DNA of 24,512 nucleotides from an uncultured Christensenellaceae bacterium (GTDB lineage: Bacteria; Bacillota; Clostridia; Christensenellales; UBA1242), in NCBI GenBank assembly GCA_910587225.1, contig CAJULT010000013.1:1-24512 (forward strand). Reading direction: 5' to 3'. The notes beneath the pieces are model-generated. The model saw nothing but the letters and a program-made list of their open reading frames with translations. It had not been told where the DNA came from and did no database searches. The stretch's first letter is position 1; every line of letters starts with the position of its first letter. Below are positions 13,928-22,161 of the stretch, piece after piece. The position numbers and the translations under genes were made by a program.

Positions 13928-15517
13928 ATGAGCAATTTAAGCATGTTATGCGCTGTTGCTCCTGCTATTGCCGTTGTAATAGGTGTTGTTTGCCTGCTCG
14001 TTGGTGTCGGCGCGGGCGTTGGGCTATATATGATTATTGCGACAAAGAAAATCGGTAAAAGCAAGTCAAATGCTGTTAAAATTATCGAAGAGGCATACGC
14101 AGAAGCAAAGACAATTAAAAAAGAATCAATGTTAGAAGCTAAAGAAGAAGCTCAAAAGATTAAGGATGAAGCTAATGACGAGGCAAAAGCTCGCCGTGGC
14201 GAAATTCAAAAACAGGAAGAACGCCTTGATCAGAGAGAAGAGTATGTTACAAAGAAAGAACAGACTGTAGATACAAAGCTTGAACAAATTGAAAAAGAAA
14301 AAGAAGGTTTAGCTGTTGAACGCGGTAAAATTGCCGAAGCAACTGCGGCCGCAGAAGAGATCAAATCTCAACTGATGGAAAAGCTTGAAAAAATTTCAGG
14401 CATGAGCAAAAAAGAAGCAAAAGATTTGCTTATTCAAAACATCACAGAAGAAGCAAAGAAAGACGCTGGACTTATGGTTAAGCGAATTGAGGATGAAGCA
14501 AAAGAAGAAGCCGAAACTCACGCTCGCGAAATCGTAGTAGGAGCTATTCAAAAATGTGCAACTGACCTTTCTAGCGAAATGACGGTTACAACAGTTGCTC
14601 TTCCAAACGATGAAATGAAGGGCAGAATAATCGGTCGTGAGGGTAGAAATATTCGCTCTATTGAAAGCGTAACCGGTGTAGAACTTATTGTTGACGACAC
14701 ACCAGAAGCAATCACTATCTCAAGTTTCGATCCAATCAGAAGAGAGATTGCAAGACTTAGCCTTGAAAAATTAATTGTTGATGGACGCATTCATCCAACA
14801 AGAGTTGAAGAGGTTGTTGATAAGGCAACAAAAGAAGTTGAAAAGACAATTAAAGAAGCGGGCGAAAAAGCTTGCAACGAAGTCGGACTTTACAATCTCC
14901 ATCCTGAACTTGTTAAAGTTATGGGAAGACTTAAATATAGGACAAGCTATGGTCAAAATTGCTTAAAGCATAGTATTGAAACCGCACTTCTTGCTGGCAT
15001 GATAGCAAGCGAACTTGGTGCTGACGCTGCGGTTGCTAAACGCGGGGGATTCCTCCACGATATTGGTAAAGCACTTGATCACGAAATTGAAGGCACACAT
15101 GTAACTATTGGCGTTGATCTTGCAAAGAAATACAAAGAAAGCGAAGCAGTGATTCACTGCATTGAAGCTCACCACGGCAATGTTCCATTCCACAGCATTG
15201 AGGCTATCATTGTTCAAGTTGCGGATGCAATTTCAAGTTCAAGACCTGGTGCAAGACGCGAAAGCTTTGAAAACTACATTAAACGTTTGCAACAGCTTGA
15301 AGAGATTTCAAACAGCTTTAAAGGAGTTGACAAATCTTATGCAATTCAAGCTGGTCGTGAGGTGAGAATTATTGTTAAACCTGAACAGGTAAGCGATAGC
15401 GAATCAGTTCTGCTTGCAAGAGATATTGCAAAGCGTATAGAGGCTGAAATGCAGTACCCAGGACAAATCAAAGTTAACGTAATTCGAGAATATCGAGCAA
15501 CTGATACAGCAAAATAA
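13928..15517 (+). CDS. rny: Ribonuclease Y
   Basis: A 529-residue membrane-anchored endoribonuclease. In order it has a membrane helix (about residues 10-36), a long charged coiled coil (about 50-205), a KH domain (about 215-280, MKGRIIGREGRNIRSIE) and an HD domain with His377-Asp378 in FLHDIGKALDHE. RNase Y starts bulk mRNA decay in Firmicutes. The ATG has an AAAAGGGG site. A terminator begins on the stop codon, so it is a single-gene unit. Confidence 0.98.
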   Translation: MSNLSMLCAVAPAIAVVIGVVCLLVGVGAGVGLYMIIATKKIGKSKSNAVKIIEEAYAEAKTIKKESMLEAKEEAQKIKDEANDEAKARRGEIQKQEERLDQREEYVTKKEQTVDTKLEQIEKEKEGLAVERGKIAEATAAAEEIKSQLMEKLEKISGMSKKEAKDLLIQNITEEAKKDAGLMVKRIEDEAKEEAETHAREIVVGAIQKCATDLSSEMTVTTVALPNDEMKGRIIGREGRNIRSIESVTGVELIVDDTPEAITISSFDPIRREIARLSLEKLIVDGRIHPTRVEEVVDKATKEVEKTIKEAGEKACNEVGLYNLHPELVKVMGRLKYRTSYGQNCLKHSIETALLAGMIASELGADAAVAKRGGFLHDIGKALDHEIEGTHVTIGVDLAKKYKESEAVIHCIEAHHGNVPFHSIEAIIVQVADAISSSRPGARRESFENYIKRLQQLEEISNSFKGVDKSYAIQAGREVRIIVKPEQVSDSESVLLARDIAKRIEAEMQYPGQIKVNVIREYRATDTAK

Positions 15518-15537
15518 CAGGCATAGCCTGTTTTTTT
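15516..15537 (+). terminator. Intrinsic terminator of rny
   Basis: Arms AACAGGC (15516-15522) and GCCTGTT (15526-15532) around ATA, followed by an uninterrupted T run to 15537. The left arm includes the last two bases of the stop codon. Confidence 0.9.
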
Positions 15538-15601
15538 GTTATACATATACAAATCATCTCTATTCCTATTAAGTTTTTTTATATAATAATTTTCCTTTTT
15601 G

Positions 15602-15619
15602 AAATATTGTTCAATATTT
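15602..15619. repeat. Operator-like palindrome upstream of the surface-protein promoter
   Basis: Perfect inverted repeat AAATATTG-TT-CAATATTT ending two bases before the -35 at 15622. A third copy of the half site (CAAATATTG) lies in the leader at 15679-15687. No regulator was identified. The sequence is AT-rich, so chance is not excluded. Confidence 0.5.
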
Positions 15620-15621
15620 GC

Positions 15622-15649
15622 TTGACGCGGGGGGGGGATTTGCTAAAAT
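15622..15649 (+). promoter_or_regulatory. Promoter with nine-G tract in the spacer
   Basis: TTGACG (15622-15627) and TAAAAT (15644-15649), with an extended TGC before the -10. The 16-base spacer contains nine consecutive G (15629-15637) in an otherwise AT-rich region. Gain or loss of a G would change the spacer length, the known mechanism of promoter phase variation. The leader is about 88 bases and ends in AAAAGGAGGAAGC. Confidence 0.75.
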
Positions 15650-15743
15650 TAAAATGAAAATAAAGATCAAAAGACACTCAAATATTGCGTAAATTGTTTG
15701 GTAAAAATTATCGAATTGGTTAAAATATTAAAAAGGAGGAAGC

Positions 15744-18700
15744 ATGAAAAAAATATTATCTATTTTAGCATTAATTACTCTCTCATTAACCGCTGTAATA
15801 GGCGGCAGTCTTTTTCTGGCGAAAAATATAAATATTGATTTACCACAAACAGAAATAGTAGAAACAGATGTTTCTGCTGCAAGTGGAAACATATTGGCAA
15901 CTTCGTCTGCTGCAACAAGTTGGCCATCTGTAGGAATTAACTTTTCTTTAAGCAAAAAAACAGTGACAGCAGGTACTGACTTAACACTTAACATTTCATC
16001 CGAACTTACACAAGATTATGTAGAAATGTCAACAAGGGAATATGACACTTCTTTAGCGATAGGATATAGTTATAATCTAACCATAACTTTTGGAGGAAAA
16101 ACATATACAGTAAATGGCGAATCGGATATTGAAAGTGGCAGCAACACTTCATTTGGCGAATCACGTAGCACAAAACTTTCAACAACAGGTTTGTTAGGTA
16201 CATATACAATCAGTATTAAAGCCCAAGTCTACTTCCATATTTGGATCAATCCTATGGGAAGCACTTCAGATACGGACTCAGGGAGCTACTCCCTATCGGT
16301 TACCGTAACCCCAGCAACTGCTACACTAAAAAGGGGAACATTAAGCAATGTTTCGTCAATATACTATGGTACTAGCTCTTCCTCTCAAAATACACTATTA
16401 TCTTCAACTAGCGGGGTGAGTGTTACCCCGGGCACTTATTATTTTAGATATGTTTTATCTTCGGCAACTGGCTATACTTATACGTTTTCAAGTTGGACCG
16501 GAAGTATAAGTGGAACAGGTAATCCTAAACGAGTTACCATAAAGGGAGGAGGCATAACTTATACTATAGGAGCATCTGCCACAAGATCAGCAAACAATTA
16601 TACTCTTACTATAAACCCAAATGGGGGGAGCCATTACAAAAACCTTTTAAATGGAATAACCGGAAATTGGAGCAGTACTAACAACCACAATTTATCAATT
16701 TCTTATTCTGCAAGCCAAGACAATTTAAGCATGAGCGTTACTTCAACTTCCGATCCGTATGCTACAACAGGATTTACTGCAAATTTAACAGCTGGCACTC
16801 AATATGTAATAAACGCATCTTCAAATGCACCGATACAAGTATTCTATGCAATAAATTTGGGTTATACTGGCTCACAATGTTTAACATTTACTGCTGGAAG
16901 CAATGTAAAAAGAGAATTTACCGCTCCTACAACAGGCACATATAATTTTAGAATTGATTGTGATTCTGGAGCGACTGGGACTTATCAAGTACGCGACTTT
17001 TGGTTAGCACAAAAAAGCAGTTTAACTACTTCTAATATTGCGTATACATATAGTTATGGTTCGGTACTGCCATTAATAGAACCTACAAGGACTGGCTACA
17101 CCTTTAATGGCTTTACAGTAACAAATGGAACAACTACATACAATAAAACCTACAATTCAATTACAATGGGAACAACTACAACACTTACTGCGAATTGGAC
17201 AGCCAATAAATACGCTGTTACACTAAACCAAAATGGCGGCAGCGGCGGAACAAGTAGCGTAACGGCAACTTATGGCAGCGCTATGCCTACCATAACAAAG
17301 CCATCGAAAGCAGGATTTGCTTTCCAAGGTTACTACGATACAAGCGCTACAACTGGCGGAACGCAGTATTATACTGCCGCAGGTGCAAGCGCTAGATCTT
17401 GGGATAAAACAAGCGCAACAACGCTTTATGCACGATGGACTGATAGTGAGGCGCCTATTATCTCTCGCACAACGATCGTTAAAAACAATGACAATAGTTT
17501 TTATGTCTACGCTTATGCATCAGACAATGTTGGGCTGGCACGAGTGCAATTCCCAACATGGACAACAGCAAATGGACAGGATGATCTTGTTTGGCATATG
17601 GGCGTGAATGGCAGCTGGAATGTTAATGTACAATCCTATAACTATCGTTATCTTGTGAATAAGAGTGATCACAATGGCGAAGTTGGGCCTTATCAAGTAC
17701 ATGCGTATGCTTATGACGGCGCAGGCAATTCAATCTCTAGTGTGGTTACATCAAGTTTTATCATTACTCAAACTGTTACATTAAATCAACAAGGTGGCAG
17801 TGGGGGAACAACCTCTGTTCTTGCAACAAAAGATGCTGCGATGCCAGGTATAACAATTCCTTCCAAGATAGGCTATAACTTTCAAGGATACTTTACGCAA
17901 ACAAGTGGGGCGGGAGTGCAGTATTATACTGCAACTGGCACAAGTGCTAAAAACTATGACTTAGATACTACTTTAAGTCTATATGCTTATTGGATAGAAA
18001 AGACTTGGATAGATGACGAATATGTTGCGACAAGTTATGCGAGTGGCACAGGCACTCAAACTGATCCATATATCATAAAAACCGCAGGACAGCTTGGCAA
18101 GCTTTCCAAAGATAGCATAGGCAGCGACTTAAATGGTCAATATTTTAAACTTGGCGCAAACATAGATTTAAGCGCTCATCAATGGGTACCTATAGGAGAT
18201 CAACAAGTATTTAAGGGTACTTTTGATGGAGGATTATATAAAATTTCAAATTTAAGAATTACCGAAGGAGAGTATAACTATTCTGGATTGTTTGGACGTT
18301 GTTTCTCAATATCTAATATTATACTTGACAATGTGAATATAACTTCTGGAAGAGATGTCGGCGCATTAGCAGGTGGACTTCAATTGATTGGTCAGTATAG
18401 AAATTGCATGATTACAAATGCCAATTTAAGCGGCGCAAGGTATGTTGGTGGGCTTGCAGGTAGAGCAGCCGCATTAAACGTCCTGATAGAAAACTGTATA
18501 GTTAAAAATAGTGTAATTGAAGGTGGTACTTGTGGAGCTTTGATTGGAGATAGGTTAATTGGTTCTAGTAGAATCACATCATGCGGGGCATATAACATAA
18601 GCGGCACTAATTGCAAAGCAATAAATGGTAATACCTCTGCTACAATTAATGCAATAGGTGTTTATTCTGATACCCAGCTAGAGGGCAAAAAGATTTATGG

Positions 18701-18851
18701 CGGCATCAATGACTTTGGTGGATTTACATACAATGCTAATCTCAATAATGGTATGCCAATGCCTGAAGGATTGTTTGCAATCGGCGGAATGAGTGAAAGC
18801 GAAGCGGTATACATTTACCTCAATGTTAACTTAGGCTTTACTCCAGCATAA
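15744..18851 (+). CDS. Large secreted protein with InlB-type, GBS-Bsp-like and GLUG repeats
   Basis: A 1035-residue exported protein. An N-terminal signal segment (MKKILSILALITLSLTAVIGG) is followed by a Ser/Thr/Gly-rich beta region (about 45-430). Next come three InlB B-repeat-like modules (PF09479) at about 434-486 (GYTFNGF), 490-562 (LNQNGGSGG, GFAFQGYYDT, LYARW) and 676-752 (LNQQGGSGG, GYNFQGYF). A GBS-Bsp-like module at about 583-668 reads VQFPTWTTANGQDDLVWH and HAYAYDGAGN. GLUG-type repeats occupy about 835-940 (YSGLFGRC, VGALAGG, VGGLAGR). The end, NLGFTPA, has no LPXTG motif or membrane helix, so it may be released or held non-covalently. Adhesion is inferred from module type. Nothing beside it suggests a partner. 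Confidence 0.9.
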   Translation: MKKILSILALITLSLTAVIGGSLFLAKNINIDLPQTEIVETDVSAASGNILATSSAATSWPSVGINFSLSKKTVTAGTDLTLNISSELTQDYVEMSTREYDTSLAIGYSYNLTITFGGKTYTVNGESDIESGSNTSFGESRSTKLSTTGLLGTYTISIKAQVYFHIWINPMGSTSDTDSGSYSLSVTVTPATATLKRGTLSNVSSIYYGTSSSSQNTLLSSTSGVSVTPGTYYFRYVLSSATGYTYTFSSWTGSISGTGNPKRVTIKGGGITYTIGASATRSANNYTLTINPNGGSHYKNLLNGITGNWSSTNNHNLSISYSASQDNLSMSVTSTSDPYATTGFTANLTAGTQYVINASSNAPIQVFYAINLGYTGSQCLTFTAGSNVKREFTAPTTGTYNFRIDCDSGATGTYQVRDFWLAQKSSLTTSNIAYTYSYGSVLPLIEPTRTGYTFNGFTVTNGTTTYNKTYNSITMGTTTTLTANWTANKYAVTLNQNGGSGGTSSVTATYGSAMPTITKPSKAGFAFQGYYDTSATTGGTQYYTAAGASARSWDKTSATTLYARWTDSEAPIISRTTIVKNNDNSFYVYAYASDNVGLARVQFPTWTTANGQDDLVWHMGVNGSWNVNVQSYNYRYLVNKSDHNGEVGPYQVHAYAYDGAGNSISSVVTSSFIITQTVTLNQQGGSGGTTSVLATKDAAMPGITIPSKIGYNFQGYFTQTSGAGVQYYTATGTSAKNYDLDTTLSLYAYWIEKTWIDDEYVATSYASGTGTQTDPYIIKTAGQLGKLSKDSIGSDLNGQYFKLGANIDLSAHQWVPIGDQQVFKGTFDGGLYKISNLRITEGEYNYSGLFGRCFSISNIILDNVNITSGRDVGALAGGLQLIGQYRNCMITNANLSGARYVGGLAGRAAALNVLIENCIVKNSVIEGGTCGALIGDRLIGSSRITSCGAYNISGTNCKAINGNTSATINAIGVYSDTQLEGKKIYGGINDFGGFTYNANLNNGMPMPEGLFAIGGMSESEAVYIYLNVNLGFTPA

Positions 18852-18856
18852 ATTTA

Positions 18857-18879
18857 AAAGCGGCATTGCCGCTTTTTTT
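18857..18879 (+). terminator. Intrinsic terminator of the surface-protein gene
   Basis: Arms AAAGCGGC (18857-18864) and GCCGCTTT (18868-18875) around ATT, followed by TTTT. It begins six bases after the stop codon. Confidence 0.92.
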
Positions 18880-18925
18880 GTTTTATATCTATCATAATTA
18901 TTTGAAACTTTGAATATCGTAAGAT

Positions 18926-19525
18926 ATGGATTTTATATTCGATTTTTTTGCTGAGAATTTTTCTTCCTGCATTTGGCTAGCAACAATATTAGTTGCTCTT
19001 ATTCCTACGCTCGAAAGCAAAATTGCTATTCCTTTTGCAATGAACCCAGCGTTTTGGGGCGAAGCAGCTCTCCCAGCTTGGCAGGCATTCTTATTTTCCT
19101 ATATTGGCGCTATGCTGCCATGCTTCTTAGTTATACTTTTAACGAAAAAAATCAAAAGCAAAACTTGCGGTTTTGTAGTGGAAAAGATAAACAATCGCTA
19201 TGCAAAAAAATTGCAAGCTGTTGAAAACAAAAGTTCAAATTTTAAAAAGTATCTTATGCTTACTACTTTCGTGGCGCTACCGCTGCCACTTACCGGCGTA
19301 TGGTCGGGGAGTGTAATTGCCGGTCTTACAAATCTTGACACAAAAAAATGTATTTTAACTATCGCAATAGGTGCATTTATTTCCTGCTTAATCGTAACTT
19401 TGTTATGCGTTTATTTCTCAAATAGCATTACCTTAATTCTAATTATTTCTTTTGCTATGATATTGTTATTTTTGCTAGGGGAGTTAATTTTATCACTTAT
19501 AAAAAGACATAAAAAAAGACCATAA
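18926..19525 (+). CDS. COG2426 small membrane protein ('small multidrug export' family)
   Basis: A 199-residue membrane protein of the PF06695/COG2426 family. It carries helices near residues 15-32, 50-72, 108-135 and 145-190. Two family signatures are present: ALIPTLESKIAIPFAM in the first half and ALPLPLTGVWSGSVIAGL in the second. The 'multidrug export' name is historical and the transport substrate is not established. No Shine-Dalgarno is visible before the ATG, and a convincing promoter was not found in the 46 bases after the preceding terminator. The stop codon lies in the loop of a two-way terminator shared with the convergent padR-type gene. Confidence 0.87.
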   Translation: MDFIFDFFAENFSSCIWLATILVALIPTLESKIAIPFAMNPAFWGEAALPAWQAFLFSYIGAMLPCFLVILLTKKIKSKTCGFVVEKINNRYAKKLQAVENKSSNFKKYLMLTTFVALPLPLTGVWSGSVIAGLTNLDTKKCILTIAIGAFISCLIVTLLCVYFSNSITLILIISFAMILLFLLGELILSLIKRHKKRP

Positions 19526-19538
19526 GCGGTCTTTTTTT
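19511..19538. terminator. Bidirectional terminator between convergent genes
   Basis: Perfect arms AAAAAAAGACC (19511-19521) and GGTCTTTTTTT (19528-19538) around ATAAGC. The T run serves the plus strand and the A run serves the minus strand. It overlaps the stop codons of both flanking genes. Confidence 0.93.
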
Positions 19539-21267
19539 AATGCCAATGTTTAATATAAATTCCTCTTTTCAAATAGTAGTGGAATGGAATTGTTACTACC
19601 AATATAGAAAGCGGATAAACCAGCGCTGCAAAGTGACTCATAAACGTTTCAGCCGAAAGTCCAAATGCAAAATTAAGTCCAACAATAACCCCACTTGTAA
19701 ACAGCCACATAAGCCACATGAACCACTGAGGAGGCATAGGTTTAGGTTCCCAGCTTCTTCCTTTCATAGCAGTTGCTTTTACAATAACATCAATGAGGAA
19801 AACACCCGGTAAAATTATATAGATAAAACTTGTATTAGGGTTTGTTAGGTGCTTGCTATAAAGCACTCCAAACATAGTCGCCGTAATAATGCATAATAGG
19901 GCAAAGGTCACGCTAGAAATTATAAGGTTTAACTTGTTTGTGTTGTGTGCAAGCTGATCTTTTTGTCCATGCTTATAAGTTTTAAATATGATATGCTGCG
20001 ATTTATAATAGTCTTCTAGGTCATCATAATCATAGAGCGTGTTTACCTGCTCTTCACTCGTATCCTTGCTCTTCGCATACAAATCTTCAATTATCTCTTT
20101 ATGCGATGGGTCAATGGTTGTATCACGCTTTGGAGCAGGAAGTGGTACGTTATCAGAAACGATTTTAAGTCTAGGCGGCTCTATCTTGCGAGTTTTCAAA
20201 AACTCACGATTCTCTATGTGTCCTGTAATAAACACGCCGTCATCCACCTCAGGTGCTTGCTCCTGTTTAGGCGTAATTACAGCAGGTTGTGGTTGAACAG
20301 TCTGCGGATTAAAGAAATGTTGAGGCACCTCATTAACTTTACCTTTGCTTTCAAGCAGGGCAGACTTTAAGTCTTCCAAATTTTGCTGCTTCTTCATCTC
20401 AGCCTCTTGGAAAGATGGTGCAGCGTCATTAACTTCAAATGCCATCTGATCTTCTGCAAAGCTTCTCTTTCTGCGGTAACGATTAAAATCACGAGTTATA
20501 TCATAAATCTTCTGATTGTAATTTGGATCAGTAATTTCATTCTTAGGTAGGAAGGCTGCGTCATCCCGCTTTGGCTCTTCTACAAGCTTTTCTTGTATAG
20601 GCTCTTGCCAAGCCTTACTTATAACTTGCTCTTCCTCTTTCACTTCTTGCAGAGCAGGGGTTTCAACTTGTTCATATATTGCTTGATGAGTTTGATTATA
20701 AACTGGCTCTTCTACATAAACTGATTCAGTATTATAATCGCTTTGACTTGCATTATAAACCGCCTGAACAGGCTCTTTCTCTTCTTCAACTTTTACGGGT
20801 TCTGTTTTCTCTGAAGAACCATCTATAGACGAAAAATCAAAGAAGTCGTCTTGCTTAAAAGTCTCTTCTTCCATTAGTTCATCTTCTTCTTGCATTGCCT
20901 GCTCCACAGCAACAGGTTGCTGCAATATAGATGCAGGTTGAACCTCTTCTTCAGTTTGAAAATCCTTAAATACATCAATATGGTTTCGCTCAAAATATTC
21001 TTTAAGCTCAGCAAAATAATTGCGTCCCTTTTCAGTCACGCTATAATAACGACGATTTGGGCCAAGGTCACTGCTTCTTGTGTAAGAAGAAACTTGTCCA
21101 GCTTTTTCCATACGCGTAAGGTTAGAATACACACTCGGCTTTTTTAAATTAATACGGCCGTTTGAGCGGTCACTGATTTCACTTATAATATCAAGTCCAT
21201 AAAAATCCCGCTCTAAAAGGCAGTTCAAAATCAAATAAGATAGTTGTCCTTTAGCATAGATATCCAT
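19537..21267 (-). CDS. PadR-type winged-helix protein fused to a four-helix membrane domain
   Basis: A 576-residue protein. Residues 1-90 form a PadR-type winged helix (LSYLILNCLLERDFYGLDII, KPSVYSNLTRMEKAGQVSSY, RRYYSVTEKGRNYF). A long acidic, Gln/Pro-rich and probably disordered linker follows (about 95-440). The end has four hydrophobic helices (about 446-470, 481-501, 515-537, 546-566) and a short basic tail. PadR proteins are normally soluble repressors of 100-200 residues, so this is a membrane-tethered variant. The ATG has an AGAGGTAA site. What the membrane domain senses is unknown. It diverges from the 216-residue ORF and converges on the COG2426 gene. Confidence 0.85.
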   Translation of the reverse strand: MDIYAKGQLSYLILNCLLERDFYGLDIISEISDRSNGRINLKKPSVYSNLTRMEKAGQVSSYTRSSDLGPNRRYYSVTEKGRNYFAELKEYFERNHIDVFKDFQTEEEVQPASILQQPVAVEQAMQEEDELMEEETFKQDDFFDFSSIDGSSEKTEPVKVEEEKEPVQAVYNASQSDYNTESVYVEEPVYNQTHQAIYEQVETPALQEVKEEEQVISKAWQEPIQEKLVEEPKRDDAAFLPKNEITDPNYNQKIYDITRDFNRYRRKRSFAEDQMAFEVNDAAPSFQEAEMKKQQNLEDLKSALLESKGKVNEVPQHFFNPQTVQPQPAVITPKQEQAPEVDDGVFITGHIENREFLKTRKIEPPRLKIVSDNVPLPAPKRDTTIDPSHKEIIEDLYAKSKDTSEEQVNTLYDYDDLEDYYKSQHIIFKTYKHGQKDQLAHNTNKLNLIISSVTFALLCIITATMFGVLYSKHLTNPNTSFIYIILPGVFLIDVIVKATAMKGRSWEPKPMPPQWFMWLMWLFTSGVIVGLNFAFGLSAETFMSHFAALVYPLSILVVTIPFHYYLKRGIYIKHWH

Positions 21268-21285
21268 AGATTACCTCTTAATCAA

Positions 21286-21315
21286 ATTATATAACTATAA
21301 AAGGAGTCAAGTCAA
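21286..21315 (-). promoter_or_regulatory. Promoter of the padR-type gene (minus strand)
   Basis: Read on the minus strand: TTGACT (complement of 21310-21315), 18-base spacer, TATAAT (complement of 21286-21291). A second TTGACT overlaps at 21305-21310 but gives a 13-base spacer. The AGAGGT ribosome site lies at 21273-21278. Confidence 0.7.
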
Positions 21316-21326
21316 ATAAATTCGCA

Positions 21327-21374
21327 CTATTATGCAAAATTTTATCAATATATTGGGCTATTATGCAATGCATA
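21327..21374. repeat. Direct repeat and palindrome in the divergent control region
   Basis: CTATTATGCAA occurs at 21327-21337 and 21358-21368, 31 bases apart start to start, about three helical turns. The second copy merges into the perfect palindrome TATGCA-A-TGCATA (21362-21374). The repeats lie between the two divergent promoters and are operator candidates for the PadR-type protein; that link is inference. Confidence 0.6.
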
Positions 21375-21400
21375 CTAGTGTAAGCGAAATAAATTGAGTA

Positions 21401-21429
21401 TTGACAAACACAGCAAATAATGTTAAAAT
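21401..21429 (+). promoter_or_regulatory. Promoter of the 216-residue ORF
   Basis: Consensus TTGACA (21401-21406), 17-base spacer, TAAAAT (21424-21429), followed by a GAAAGAGG ribosome site (21434-21441). Confidence 0.85.
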
Positions 21430-21447
21430 ACATGAAAGAGGTGCGAT

Positions 21448-22098
21448 ATGAATAAAGAAAAAGTAAATGTATGGATGTTGGAAGTTTATACTGTATTTGA
21501 TTTTTGGTGCAGTTTAAAAATTGAGGAAAACGAGTGGGAGTTTGTCCAAACTTTGTGTCAAAAAATTAAAAGACTGGAAGAACTTGAACGCGCAACAAAA
21601 ACTATAATTCATTTTTATAGAGATTGCGAATACTATCCTGACTTGCACTACGCATTTAATATGGCATCAATGTTTGTAGTTGGTAGAAAGTGCCACCCAG
21701 AACTCATTGATAAAAGCTTTATAGACTTCGATAAAATGATGTTTAAAAATGAAATTTTGAAGTTTAATGAATTTAAAGGTTTTGAAGACTGTATGAAATC
21801 ATTTGATAGACAGAAAGACTGGCGTCCAACATTAACGAAAATTGCTGAAGACATAGATAGTTTAACAAGTCAATACGACCTTCAATCCCTTTATTTCGTA
21901 GATGATTTTGCAACTAATAATGTTATACACTGGGCTAGGAGCGAAAACAATAAGTATAAAAATCAAACAAGAGTTATCAAGCCAGAGCAGCCCTTATGGT
22001 GTGGTGAAAAAGCGAGCGAACGCGGAATTAAAGGGACTATAAATATACTTGACGACTTAATAGCCGCGCTAGAAAAGAATGGGGAAAGTGAAAATTAA
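21448..22098 (+). CDS. Hypothetical protein, 216 aa
   Basis: I do not recognise this protein. It is soluble by inspection, with no signal peptide or membrane helix, and is mixed acidic/basic and mainly helical in character. Notable are aromatic-rich N-terminal stretches (VYTVFDFWCSL, IIHFYRDCEYYPDLHYAFN) and a C-terminal WARSENNKYKNQTR segment followed by GIKGTINILDDLIAALEK. It has a consensus promoter, a good ribosome site and its own terminator, so it is very probably a real single-gene unit. It diverges from the membrane-anchored PadR-type gene, which suggests, but does not show, regulation by it. Confidence 0.8.
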   Translation: MNKEKVNVWMLEVYTVFDFWCSLKIEENEWEFVQTLCQKIKRLEELERATKTIIHFYRDCEYYPDLHYAFNMASMFVVGRKCHPELIDKSFIDFDKMMFKNEILKFNEFKGFEDCMKSFDRQKDWRPTLTKIAEDIDSLTSQYDLQSLYFVDDFATNNVIHWARSENNKYKNQTRVIKPEQPLWCGEKASERGIKGTINILDDLIAALEKNGESEN

Positions 22099-22101
22099 AA
22101 T

Positions 22102-22124
22102 AAAAGTGGCAAAGCCACTTTTTT
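22102..22124 (+). terminator. Intrinsic terminator of the 216-residue ORF
   Basis: Arms AAAAGTGGC (22102-22110) and GCCACTTTT (22114-22122) around AAA, followed by TTGTTTT. It starts three bases after the stop codon. Confidence 0.9.
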
Positions 22125-22146
22125 GTTTTAGTAATTTTTTAGTTTG

Positions 22147-22155
22147 TGCTATAAT
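22147..22155 (+). promoter_or_regulatory. Extended -10 promoter of the YgjP-like gene
   Basis: TGC followed by a perfect TATAAT (22150-22155). No good -35 is visible in the T-rich stretch upstream, as expected for an extended -10 promoter. The ATG follows after six bases. Confidence 0.7.
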
Positions 22156-22161
22156 GAATCT

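Noticed and set aside
16597..18000. DNA-level tandem repeat within the surface-protein gene
   Set aside because: The InlB-type modules are similar as protein but diverged as DNA; no long identical repeat was seen, so recombination-driven length variation is not supported.
20039..20370. Overlapping plus-strand ORFs opposite the padR-type gene
   Set aside because: They are shadows of the low-complexity linker coding sequence, without promoters or ribosome sites.
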